A stretch of DNA of 10,615 nt from Fervidibacter canadensis. Its GTDB lineage: Bacteria; Armatimonadota; Fervidibacteria; Fervidibacterales; Fervidibacteraceae. The notes beneath the pieces are model-generated. The model did not search any database, had not been told where the DNA came from, and worked only from the letters and a program-made list of their open reading frames with translations. Positions 1-6,975 of this stretch are shown piece after piece; positions within the stretch are counted from its first letter, which is position 1, and each line of letters opens with the position of its first letter. The position numbers and the translations under genes are program-made. The DNA lies in the NCBI GenBank assembly GCA_041446545.1, contig JBGOEJ010000040.1, positions 1 through 10,615 on the forward strand, given 5' to 3'.

Positions 1-705
1 TGCTCAGCGGCGTGGGATTTTCCAGCGGGTGGGCGGAGTTGGCGTTGAAAAAACCTCCGCCGTTTGTGCCCAAATGCTTGATGGCGACTTGCGAGGCAGC
101 CGGACCGACGGCGATGACCTGTCGCTTTGGCTGACCAGAAGGAGCGCCAGCACTAAGGACAAAGGCAAGAGCACATAGACCGTTGCCCGCACCAAGTCCA
201 CCCAAAAATTGCCGATGGTAGGGCTTTCTCGTCGGACAAACCCTCGCGCCAGCGCCGCCATCGCCGCAAGCCCAGCGGCTGCCGAGACGAAGTTCTGCAC
301 TGTCAAGCCCAGCATTTGCGTGAGGTAACTCAGCGTTCGTTCACCCGCATAGGCTTGCCAGTCGGTGTTCGTCACGAAGGAGACAGCGGTGTTGAGGGCG
401 ATGTCCCAGCGGACAGGTCCGAACCCTTGCGGGTTGAGCGGGAGCCATTGCTGCACTTCCTGCAGCAGCATCAATGCCGCAATTCCGACGAGGTGGAACG
501 CCACAAAGGCGAGGATGTAGGCTTTGCCCTCCATCTCCGCTGCAGGGTCAATGCCGCCGAGGCGGTAGAGGAAATGTTCCAACCGACCGAGCAGCCGAGC
601 CCACGAAGGCGGCTCCCCGTCAGCCACTTGGGCAAGGTATTCGCCGAGCGGTTTGGCAAGGACGAAAGTGACCGTCAGCAATGCCGCCAATTCCAGCCAA
701 CTCAT
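1..705 (-). pseudogene. kdpA: Potassium-transporting ATPase subunit A (KdpA), frame-disrupted and cut by the window edge
   Basis: KdpA is the K+-translocating membrane subunit of the high-affinity KdpFABC pump. From the ATG at 705, residues 1-193 read as a good KdpA N-terminus. They include the LNPQG block (about 90-94), the first selectivity-filter loop VSFVTNTDWQAY (108-119), the SYLTQMLGLTVQNFVSAA block and TIGNFWVDL (163-170). After LLLVSQ (ending at base 127) this frame becomes non-homologous and stops at 4-6. Another minus-strand frame, open from about base 139 to the left edge, continues the family sequence with QVIAVGPAASQVAIK, then GTNGGGFFN (second filter loop) and HPLENPTPLS. KdpA normally has some 30 or more residues between the VSQ and GPxASQ blocks; only about a dozen remain. 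This suggests an out-of-frame deletion rather than a one-base slip, though an assembly error is possible. The start lies 10 bases after the upstream permease-ATPase stop, so co-transcription with the liv genes is likely. The rest of kdpA, and possibly kdpB/C, would lie to the left. Confidence 0.85.
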
Positions 706-715
706 GGCAATTCAC

Positions 716-2578
716 TCACATCGGTTGGACATCAAGGGGCGGAGTAGGTTGCTCCATCGGCTCGCCCAAGTAGGCGGCGATAACTTTCGGGTCGGTGCGG
801 ATTTGTTCGGGAGAGCCTTCGGCGATGATTTCCCCAAAGTCCATGACGACAACTCGTCGGCAAATCCCCATGACGACCTTCATGTCGTGCTCAATAAGCA
901 AAATCGTTAAGCCCCACTCGTCGTTGAGGCGTTTGATGAGGTGCATGACGGCTTGCGTCTCGGCAGGGTTCATCCCTGCCGTCGGTTCGTCCAAAAGCAA
1001 CACTTTGGGCGCCAACGCCAATGCCCGCACGATTTCCAACCGCCGTTGGTCGCCGTAGGGCAAGTTCTTCGCCTTTTCATGGCGTCGTTCGTGCAAGCCG
1101 AAAAGTTTCAGCAAGGCAAGGCACTTTCGCTCAATCTCCCGCTCTCGCTTTTGCTGGTGGGGCAATGCCAAGACGGCTGCCCAGAAGGGGTAACCTGCCT
1201 GATGGACGAAGGCTGCCCGCACATTGTCCAGCACGCTCAACTCTTTGAAGAGGCGGATGTTTTGGAAGGTGCGGGCGACCCCCCATCGGGCAATCAAGTG
1301 GGGCGGTTGACCATCTAAGCGACGGCTGTCCAAAAGGATTTCGCCCGCCGTCGGGGTGTAGATGCCCGTGATGAGATTGAAGACCGTCGTCTTGCCCGCC
1401 CCGTTGGGACCGATCAACCCGACCAATTCTCCCTCCCGCAATGCCAACCGAAAGTCCCGCACCGCCACCAACCCGCCAAACTGCATCGTGCAATCGCGCA
1501 AGCACAGCAGCGTTTCACCCGTCGGGCGGTGAGGTTGCAAAGGTTGCTCAAGGTCGTCGGGCGAGATTTCTTCACGGCGCCGCCAACTCAGTTCCCAACC
1601 GCCCAAAAGCCCCGCAGGGCGCGTCAGCATCAAAACGATGAGCAAGAGGGCGTAAAGCACCATGCGATATTCGCCGATAGACCGCAAAGTTTCGGGCAAC
1701 GCGGTCAGCACACTCGCCGCCATCACCGAACCCGTCAAACTGCCTAATCCACCGACAATGACCATGACGACGGCTTCAATGGACTTCATGAACTTGAAAG
1801 TGTCGGGGTTGATGTAGCGTTGGTCGGGGTCGTGGGCGAAGAGGGCGCCCGCTACACCCGCAAAAAACGCCCCCAAGACGAAGGCTAAAACTTTGTAGTA
1901 GGTCGTGTTGATGCCAACGCACTCAGCCGCCAATTCGTCTTCTCGGACGGCTTGGAAGGCGATCCCGCGAGTGCAACGGACGATGCGATAGACGACCCAA
2001 AGGGTGATGGCAGCCCACAAAGCGACCCACCAAAAATGGCTGGTGACGGGCGTGACGCCCAACGGCGGAATGTCCGTCAACCCCCGCGCCCCGCCGACGA
2101 CTTCCAGATTGACGAAGGTGACGCGGATGATTTCGCCGAAACCCAAAGTGGCGATAGCGAGGTAATCGCCCCGCAACCGCAAAGTCGGCAAGCCGACGAT
2201 CAACCCTGCCAACGCCGCCGCCAATCCGCCTAAAACTGTCACGCCCAAAAAGACGAGGGATTGCAAAACGGGAGAATTCGCTAAGGCGGGTGAATGGGCG
2301 ACCAGCCATTGGCTCGTCGCCGCGGCGGCGTATGCTCCGACCGCCATGAAGCCCGCATGCCCCAAGGAAAATTGCCCCGTAAAACCCATGATGAGGTTGA
2401 GGCTGACCGCCAAAATCAGGTTGATGCCGATCAGGCGCAGCAAGTAAAAGGCGTAAGGGTCTAACCGAGCCGCAAAGGCGCGGTCTAAAAGCCAAAGGAG
2501 GGCAAAAACGGCAGCGAGGAGCGAGTAGCGAAGGGCGAGGAGAAGGACTGTCGCAAAAGCCGACCTGACTGTCGTCAC
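716..2578 (-). CDS. livM-livG: Branched-chain amino acid ABC transporter, fused permease (LivM) and ATP-binding protein (LivG)
   Basis: This 620-residue protein joins two subunits that are usually separate. Residues about 1-325 are a LivM-type inner-membrane permease: multiple hydrophobic segments, the NLIMGFTGQFSLGHAGFM block (61-78), LRGDYLAIATLGFGEI (135-150) and VGGLGSLTGSV (275-285). A charged, proline-containing linker (about 330-355) leads to one complete LivG-type ABC domain. That domain has Walker A GPNGAGKT (390-397), Q-loop Q439, a signature region LPYGDQRRLE (506-515), Walker B VLLLDEP with catalytic E531, and switch H564. The signature lacks the usual serine (YGDQ rather than SGGQ), which is common in LivG. 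The start is GTG, overlapping the livH stop as GTGA, with GGAGAAGG just upstream, so the two genes are translationally coupled. The predicted role is the LivM half of the pore plus one ATPase of a HAAT-type importer. Substrate specificity is not determined by the sequence. Confidence 0.95.
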   Translation of the reverse strand: MTTVRSAFATVLLLALRYSLLAAVFALLWLLDRAFAARLDPYAFYLLRLIGINLILAVSLNLIMGFTGQFSLGHAGFMAVGAYAAAATSQWLVAHSPALANSPVLQSLVFLGVTVLGGLAAALAGLIVGLPTLRLRGDYLAIATLGFGEIIRVTFVNLEVVGGARGLTDIPPLGVTPVTSHFWWVALWAAITLWVVYRIVRCTRGIAFQAVREDELAAECVGINTTYYKVLAFVLGAFFAGVAGALFAHDPDQRYINPDTFKFMKSIEAVVMVIVGGLGSLTGSVMAASVLTALPETLRSIGEYRMVLYALLLIVLMLTRPAGLLGGWELSWRRREEISPDDLEQPLQPHRPTGETLLCLRDCTMQFGGLVAVRDFRLALREGELVGLIGPNGAGKTTVFNLITGIYTPTAGEILLDSRRLDGQPPHLIARWGVARTFQNIRLFKELSVLDNVRAAFVHQAGYPFWAAVLALPHQQKREREIERKCLALLKLFGLHERRHEKAKNLPYGDQRRLEIVRALALAPKVLLLDEPTAGMNPAETQAVMHLIKRLNDEWGLTILLIEHDMKVVMGICRRVVVMDFGEIIAEGSPEQIRTDPKVIAAYLGEPMEQPTPPLDVQPM

Positions 2579-3486
2579 ACCTTCTCCACCATCCCTTTGC
2601 CCAGCAAGCCCGTCGGCTTGAGAAGCAGGATGAGGATGAGGACAGTGAAAGCGACGGCATCGCGCAAACCCGAAGCGAAATAGCCGACAAAAGTTTCCGC
2701 CAAGCCCAAAACGAACCCGCCCAAAACTGCCCCCGGCAAATCGCCAATGCCCCCCAACACCGCCGCCACGAACGCCTTGACCCCAGGCATCAAACCCATC
2801 AACGGGTCAATCTTGGGGTAACTCATCGCCAGCATCACCCCCGATGCCGCCGCTAAGGACGAGCCGAGGGCGAAGGTGAGGGCGATGACGCGGTTGACAT
2901 TGATGCCGACAAGGTAAGCAGCGGTCATGTCCTGGGCGATCGCCCGCATCGCTTTGCCAAAGAGGGTGTTTAAGACGAGGAAGCGCATCAGCGCCAGTAA
3001 AGTGAAAGTGCCGCCCAAAACGAGCAAATGTTTGTCGGTGATTTGCACGGTAAAAAGCCGCATCAGCGGGTTTTGCTCTGTCAGCCACAAAGGCAAGTCT
3101 TGCCGAGGCGTGGCGCCGAAAACTATCTGACCGCCGTATTCCAGAAAGAGGGAGACGCCGATGGCAGTAATCAGCACCGTCAAACGAGGCTGCTGACGGA
3201 GAGGACGATAAGCGCACCGCTCTATCAGCACGCCCAACACCGCACACCCCAACATGGCGCTGGCGAACACCAACCCAAACCGCATCGGCAACGGCAACCC
3301 CTCCACCATCGGCGACTTGGCGACGAAGTAACCGAGGAACGCCCCGACCATGATCAAGTCGCCGTGGGCAAAGTTGATGAGCCTTAGGACGCCGTAGACC
3401 ATAGAGTAACCCAGTGCGATCAGGGCGTAGATGCCGCCCAACGCGATGCCCAACACCAACAGTTGCAACCCTTGCGTGACATCCAT
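2575..3486 (-). CDS. livH: Branched-chain amino acid ABC transporter permease LivH
   Basis: This 303-residue integral membrane permease of the LivH family pairs with LivM to form the import channel. The hallmark block GYSMVYGVLRLINFAHGD lies at residues 26-43, followed by several hydrophobic helices. The C-terminal half has the VGINVNRVIALTFALGS cytoplasmic-loop block and a GGIGDLPGAVLGG motif near the last helices. Its length is normal for the family. I place the start at ATG 3486 (MDVTQGLQLL), 7 bases after the upstream binding-protein stop, with a GGTGAT ribosome-binding stretch before it. An upstream in-frame ATG at 3630 would add 48 polar residues lying wholly over the end of the binding-protein gene and unlike any LivH, so I rejected it. 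The stop overlaps the GTG start of the fused livM-livG gene by 4 bases. Confidence 0.95.
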   Translation of the reverse strand: MDVTQGLQLLVLGIALGGIYALIALGYSMVYGVLRLINFAHGDLIMVGAFLGYFVAKSPMVEGLPLPMRFGLVFASAMLGCAVLGVLIERCAYRPLRQQPRLTVLITAIGVSLFLEYGGQIVFGATPRQDLPLWLTEQNPLMRLFTVQITDKHLLVLGGTFTLLALMRFLVLNTLFGKAMRAIAQDMTAAYLVGINVNRVIALTFALGSSLAAASGVMLAMSYPKIDPLMGLMPGVKAFVAAVLGGIGDLPGAVLGGFVLGLAETFVGYFASGLRDAVAFTVLILILLLKPTGLLGKGMVEKV

Positions 3487-3493
3487 GTCGCCA

Positions 3494-4675
3494 TCACCGT
3501 AACGGGCTTGTTCCCCTGAACGAGGCAGGTTGCGTCGTTTCCATCGGTGGGATGGTGGCGACGACTTTTGTCTTGCCGTCCTTGATTTGCAAGACCAGCA
3601 AAGGTTTGCGGGCGTTGTGGTTCTTGTCAATGGTGATGCGCCCCGTCACGCCGGGAAAATCTTTCGTCTGCTCAATGGCATCGCGGATTTTGGCGAGTTC
3701 GGTGCTGCCAGCCCGTTTGATGGCATCGGCAAGGATTCTTGCCGCATCGTAACCCAGCGCCGCCATCGCATCGGGCAACTCGCCGTAGCGCTCCTTGAAC
3801 TTCTTGACGAACTCCTGAACTTCGGGTCGCTTTTCATAAGGCGAGAAGTGGTTGCCGAAATAGACGCCCTTCCCCTCCAAGTCGCCCCGAATTTCTTGAA
3901 TGAGGCTGGCGGAGTCCCAACCGTCGCCGCCGGCGATGGGCAAATTCATCCCCAAGTCTCGCCGAGCCTGCTTCAAAATCAACCCGCATTCGGTGTAGTA
4001 GCCGGGCACGAAGAGCACATCGGGATTGGCAGCCTTGATCTTCGCCAGTTGAGGCTTGAAGTCCACATCCCCCTCTTGATAGTTTTCGTGGGCGACAATT
4101 TGCCCGCCCAGTTGCTCAAAAGTCTTGGCGAAGAATTCTGCCAACCCGACGCTGTATTCGTTTTTGCGGTCTTTCAGGATGGCAGCCCTTTTTGCTTTCA
4201 AGTTCTCGTAGCAAAAGCGCGCCATCGCCAGACCTTGAAAGTCGTCGGTGAAGCAGATGCGGAAGACCCACTTTTTCCCTCGCGTCACCTTCGGGTTGGT
4301 GGAGGCGGGGCTGATCATTGGGATGCCTCGCGCCTCGCAGATGTTGCCCCCGACAATGCTGCGGGAACTGGCGACTTCGCCCAAGATGGCGACGACGCGG
4401 TCTCTGGTGATGAGTTTCTGGACGGCAGCGGCGGCTTCTTCCGTCTTGCCCGCATCGTCTTCGGTGATGACGACAATCTTTTTGCCCAACACGCCACCTT
4501 GACGGTTGATTTCGTCCATCGCCAACCTGATGCCTTTGTCGGTGGATTGACCGAAAGTGGCTGTCGGTCCCGTCATGGACGCAAAGTGCCCGATTTTGAT
4601 GACATCGGCTTCTGGCTTCCGACATCCCGTCAGTGTCACCAAGAGCGCCGTCAAAAGGTAGGCAAACGATCGCAT
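3494..4675 (-). CDS. Branched-chain amino acid-type ABC transporter substrate-binding lipoprotein
   Basis: This 393-residue extracytoplasmic solute-binding protein belongs to the Leu/Ile/Val-binding (type 1 periplasmic-binding fold) family. The N-terminus is a short hydrophobic signal ending in the lipobox LTGC, with the lipidated cysteine at residue 18. The mature protein would therefore be membrane-anchored rather than freely periplasmic. The family pattern IKIGHFASMTGPTATFGQ, then GIRLAMDEINRQGGVLGKK, follows at about 26-66. Further hallmarks are ASTNPKVTRGKKWVFRIC and the GYDAARILADAI block in the C-terminal lobe. ATG 4675 is preceded by GAGGTGG at good spacing. It is the first gene of the transport operon, with livH starting 7 bases after its stop. 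The ligand could be a branched-chain amino acid, but members of this family also bind other amino acids, amides, urea or aromatic acids, so specificity is left open. Confidence 0.93.
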   Translation of the reverse strand: MRSFAYLLTALLVTLTGCRKPEADVIKIGHFASMTGPTATFGQSTDKGIRLAMDEINRQGGVLGKKIVVITEDDAGKTEEAAAAVQKLITRDRVVAILGEVASSRSIVGGNICEARGIPMISPASTNPKVTRGKKWVFRICFTDDFQGLAMARFCYENLKAKRAAILKDRKNEYSVGLAEFFAKTFEQLGGQIVAHENYQEGDVDFKPQLAKIKAANPDVLFVPGYYTECGLILKQARRDLGMNLPIAGGDGWDSASLIQEIRGDLEGKGVYFGNHFSPYEKRPEVQEFVKKFKERYGELPDAMAALGYDAARILADAIKRAGSTELAKIRDAIEQTKDFPGVTGRITIDKNHNARKPLLVLQIKDGKTKVVATIPPMETTQPASFRGTSPLR

Positions 4676-4811
4676 CGTGCACCACCTCGTCGTGGGAAAG
4701 GGTCGTTTGCCGATGCGCCCTCAAGTTTAGCATGCCCCTTGACGAGTTGGGGAAAAGGGTGCAAAGCGTCAACTTGCGCCAAAATCAAGGCGTCCCTAAA
4801 GGCGAGAACGA

Positions 4812-4851
4812 GGGACACGAGACAGGGAAAACGGGACATGAGAGGACAGGG
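4812..4851. repeat. Degenerate purine-rich direct repeat pair
   Basis: GGGACACGAGACAGGG at 4812-4827 is followed after five bases by GGGACATGAGAGGACAGGG at 4833-4851. They differ by one substitution and a three-base insertion. This looks like intergenic simple repetition rather than a coding or protein-binding element, and its role is unknown. Confidence 0.5.
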
Positions 4852-4855
4852 TAGA

Positions 4856-4937
4856 GGCTCGCCCTCCCGTCGTGGCTGCCGACCTGCTCATCTCCTGATT
4901 GCCGATCATTTCGGCTCGGCGGAAGCCTCGCCCTCCC
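4856..4937. repeat. Pair of near-identical 13-mers in intergenic DNA
   Basis: GGCTCGCCCTCCC at 4856-4868 recurs as GCCTCGCCCTCCC at 4925-4937, 69 bases apart with one mismatch. The second copy sits in the stretch TCGGCTCGGCGGAAGCCTCG. This has the look of a dispersed intergenic repeat family, but no further copies occur in this window to confirm it. Confidence 0.4.
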
Positions 4938-4962
4938 TGCTTCTGTTTGTCTCGCTGCTGAA

Positions 4963-4970
4963 AAAGGAGG
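4963..4970 (+). promoter_or_regulatory. Ribosome binding site that fixes the dedA TTG start
   Basis: AAAGGAGG, fully complementary to the usual 16S anti-Shine-Dalgarno core, ends 8 bases before TTG 4979. No in-frame ATG or GTG lies closer, so it supports the rare TTG codon as the true start. Confidence 0.8.
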
Positions 4971-4978
4971 GTTGATCG

Positions 4979-5590
4979 TTGGGCGAATGGTGGCGTTGGC
5001 TGACGGATGTAGAGGCGCTTCTTCGCTTTGCTGGGCTAACGGGAGTCGTCGTCATTGTCTTTGTGGAGACAGGTTTGTTCATCGGCTTCTTTTTGCCTGG
5101 CGACTCCCTTTTGGTGACGGCGGGAATCATGGCAGCCGCCGGTTATCTGGACTTGTCTTGGCTCATCCCGCTGACCATCCTTGCCGCCATCGTCGGCGAC
5201 CAAGTGAACTACGCCATCGGCTATCAGGCGGGCAAGGCGCTGATGAGCCGTTACGAGCGCTTCCGCCCCCACCTTGAGCGCGCCCACGCCTTCTACGAAA
5301 AACACGGCGCAAAGACCATCGTCTTGGCACGCTTCGTGCCTATCGTCCGCACTTTTGCGCCAGCGGTCGCAGGTGCCGCCCGCATGAACTATCGCACTTT
5401 CGTCACCTACAACATCGTCGGCGGCGTCGTTTGGGTGTTAAGCACGACCTTGACAGGCTACTTTCTGGGGCGCGCCATCCCCCACATTGACCGCTATTTG
5501 CATCTCATCATCGCCATCGTCGTCTTCCTCTCCATCTTGCCCATCTTGCGCGAATGGCGAAGGGAGCGACGCAAAGCAAGGGTGGGATGA
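4979..5590 (+). CDS. DedA-family (SNARE-associated/VTT domain) membrane protein
   Basis: This 203-residue polytopic inner-membrane protein belongs to the DedA family, whose members act in membrane homeostasis. Some family members have been shown to recycle lipid carriers such as undecaprenyl phosphate or phosphatidylethanolamine across the membrane. Visible hallmarks are VFVETGLFIGFFLPGDSLL (27-45), with the conserved acidic E30 and the PGD turn at 40-42, then GDQVNYAIGYQAG (73-85). The ARFVPIVRTFAPAVAGAA block (117-134) carries the functionally important arginines R118 and R124. A C-terminal hydrophobic helix (about 170-190) ends in a very basic tail. The length matches the family. The start is TTG, supported by a strong Shine-Dalgarno sequence. 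The stop codon overlaps the next gene's ATG as ATGA, implying coupled translation. Which lipid it moves cannot be read from the sequence. Confidence 0.93.
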   Translation: MGEWWRWLTDVEALLRFAGLTGVVVIVFVETGLFIGFFLPGDSLLVTAGIMAAAGYLDLSWLIPLTILAAIVGDQVNYAIGYQAGKALMSRYERFRPHLERAHAFYEKHGAKTIVLARFVPIVRTFAPAVAGAARMNYRTFVTYNIVGGVVWVLSTTLTGYFLGRAIPHIDRYLHLIIAIVVFLSILPILREWRRERRKARVG

Positions 5591-6210
5591 GCATGCGGTG
5601 GATGATGGTGGCTTTGGGTTTGTTTTGTCAAGTCGCCTTCGGGCAGGGCTTGATTTCCGTCCCGACGGGTGATGTCCTTGAGCAGGGCACTTTGAGCGTG
5701 GACGCCGAGTTGGACACGGGCAATCGGTGGCGTTCGCCAGAAAACTTGGTGCTAACGACTTGGCGCTATGGGATGACGAAATGGCTGACCATTGGTGCGG
5801 ATGTTCGGCTGACACGCAAGGTCACCGCCATGCCGAACTTTAGCGTTCGGCTTCTTCGCTCGTCCCATTGGGCAATGGCTTACGGCGTGGAAAATGTCGG
5901 CGTTAGAAGTTTCGGCGAGCAACCCTACCTAACGCTCAGTTACGCCTCTGGGCGGGGGCGATGGCACCTTGGATGGACAAACGACGAACGAGATGAAGGA
6001 ATGACAGGAATGGAGTGGCGGTTAAGCCGCCGCCTTACCCTCCAAAGCGATTTCATCACAGGCACGGGCAACTTCTTCGCCCTCGGCTTTCAATACTCCC
6101 TCTCCGAAAGCGCCTCCCTTTCCATCGCTTACCTGCGCCCTAATGACCGTCGCAACGAACGAGGCATCTTCGTGGACTTCAACTTTTCGCTGGCTGTCAT
6201 CCGACATTGA
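5587..6210 (+). CDS. Hypothetical secreted protein, probable small outer-membrane beta-barrel
   Basis: I do not recognise a named family. The 207-residue product starts with an arginine and a hydrophobic core (about 4-18), then AFGQ, which fits a signal peptide cleaved near residue 19 or 20. The mature part begins LISVPTGDVLEQGTLSVDAE. It then alternates hydrophobic and polar residues in short stretches separated by turns rich in G, N, D and R, for example LTIGADVRLTRK, FFALGFQYSLS, ASLSIAYLRPN and IFVDFNFSLAVI. That pattern is typical of transmembrane beta-strands. Eight or more strands are plausible, which suggests a small outer-membrane barrel. ATG 5587 overlaps the dedA stop (ATGA), and ATG 5593 is a close alternative. 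An in-frame ATG at 5554 lies inside dedA and would put a polar segment before the signal peptide, so I rejected it. Coupling to dedA suggests an envelope role, but this is inference. Confidence 0.75.
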   Translation: MSMRWMMVALGLFCQVAFGQGLISVPTGDVLEQGTLSVDAELDTGNRWRSPENLVLTTWRYGMTKWLTIGADVRLTRKVTAMPNFSVRLLRSSHWAMAYGVENVGVRSFGEQPYLTLSYASGRGRWHLGWTNDERDEGMTGMEWRLSRRLTLQSDFITGTGNFFALGFQYSLSESASLSIAYLRPNDRRNERGIFVDFNFSLAVIRH

Positions 6211-6334
6211 TTGCCTGTCTTGCTGTCTCTCCTTTTCCTGCTGACTTGCCGATTTTGAGATGGAACACTCGTTCACCGGCGAACCCTTGGCGCTCCTTTT
6301 GCGCTTTGGGAGAGGGAGAGAAGGGCAAGATGCG

Positions 6335-6342
6335 AAAGGAGG
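6335..6342 (+). promoter_or_regulatory. Strong ribosome binding site of the DUF4337-type gene
   Basis: AAAGGAGG lies 9 bases before ATG 6352 and 6 bases before an in-frame GTG at 6349. The spacing slightly favours the ATG, but the two starts differ by only one residue. Confidence 0.7.
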
Positions 6343-6351
6343 GGAAAAGTG

Positions 6352-6918
6352 ATGGATGAAGTGCTGGACGAGTTGCAAGAAAAGGTGAGCGAACCGCCTC
6401 GTGATTGGCTCAACCGAGCCATCGCCATCACCTTGGCGATTTTTGCGGCGATCATGACGCTGGCGAAAATCGTGGACGACAACATCGTCCAAGAAATCAT
6501 CGCCGACAACCAACAGTGGGTGGATGCATGGCTTTGGTATCAAGCCAGCAGCATCAAGGAGCACCTCTTTGAGTTGCAATCCGACCAAGTGCGCCTTCTT
6601 TCAGGGCACAACGGAGCAAGTTGGCAATGGCGCTTGAAGGACTACGCCCGCCAACGAGCAAAGTATCGCCAGCGAAAACAGCAAACCCAACGGTGGGCGC
6701 AACAATGGCGGAAGCGGCTTAAAGTCCTCAACACCAAAGACGATTGGTTTGACCGAGGCGATGCGCTCTTTGGGATGAGTTTCTCCTTCCTCGCCATCAG
6801 CGCCCTCACCCGTCGCAAATGGCTTTACGGCGTGGCGGTCGTCTTAGGGCTGATAGCGACGGCGATGGCGGCGTGGGGATGGTGGCTGCCCGTCCCACCA
6901 GAACCGCCGATGGGCTAA
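6352..6918 (+). CDS. DUF4337-type membrane protein
   Basis: The 188-residue protein has the layout of DUF4337 proteins, which have no known function. A short acidic N-terminus precedes TM helix 1 (about 22-40). A soluble middle segment contains WLWYQASSIKEHLFEL (60-75), matching the family's W-x-x-Y-Q-A-x-x-I-K signature. A strongly basic, coiled-coil-like stretch (about 95-125, rich in R, K and Q) follows. Two closely spaced hydrophobic helices (about 139-153 and 158-178) are separated by a TRRKW turn, as usual in the family. A WFDRGDALF motif at 132-140 precedes TM2. The gene stands 141 bases after the barrel-like gene and 57 bases before the phosphoesterase gene, all on the same strand, so shared transcription is possible but not shown. 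Confidence 0.75.
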   Translation: MDEVLDELQEKVSEPPRDWLNRAIAITLAIFAAIMTLAKIVDDNIVQEIIADNQQWVDAWLWYQASSIKEHLFELQSDQVRLLSGHNGASWQWRLKDYARQRAKYRQRKQQTQRWAQQWRKRLKVLNTKDDWFDRGDALFGMSFSFLAISALTRRKWLYGVAVVLGLIATAMAAWGWWLPVPPEPPMG

Positions 6919-6962
6919 AGCATGGCGCAAAATTTTTGACGAAACCAATCTTTGCGGGCGAA

Positions 6963-6967
6963 AGGAG
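6963..6967 (+). promoter_or_regulatory. Ribosome binding site that decides the phosphoesterase start
   Basis: AGGAG within AAAGGAG (6961-6967) sits 8 bases before GTG 6976. A TTG at 6952 is in the same frame, but it would put this Shine-Dalgarno inside the gene and has no comparable site of its own. Confidence 0.7.
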
Positions 6968-6975
6968 TTTTTTAC

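Larger units (their letters stand above)
4676..4978. other. Divergent intergenic region between the liv operon and dedA
   Basis: This 303-base region separates minus-strand and plus-strand transcription units, so it should contain promoters for both. I see no convincing gene. The minus-strand stretch at 4724-4729 reads TAAACT and a TTGACG lies at 4772-4767, but their spacing does not make a standard sigma-70 promoter, so I do not call one. The right two thirds contain degenerate direct repeats (4812-4851, and 4856-4868 versus 4925-4937). The far right end carries the dedA ribosome binding site. Confidence 0.6.

Noticed and set aside
3487..3630. A 48-residue N-terminal extension of LivH
   Set aside because: It overlaps the end of the binding-protein gene, is polar and unlike LivH proteins, and ATG 3486 has its own ribosome binding site and starts at the family's usual N-terminus.
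4724..4772. Candidate sigma-70 promoter for the liv operon (TTGACG and TAAACT on the minus strand)
   Set aside because: The two hexamers are 37 bases apart, far from the usual 16-18, and no better -35 or -10 partner is visible for either.
3530..4975. A 481-residue plus-strand open frame antisense to the binding-protein gene
   Set aside because: It lies opposite a clear substrate-binding lipoprotein gene, runs on into intergenic repeats, and its translation has no recognisable domain or plausible start site. Long antisense frames are common opposite GC-rich genes.
6284..6310. Possible hairpin CCCTTGGCGC-loop-GCGCTTTGGG between the barrel-like gene and the DUF4337-type gene
   Set aside because: The stem has two T-T mismatches and a wobble, and no T-run follows it, so it is not a convincing terminator.
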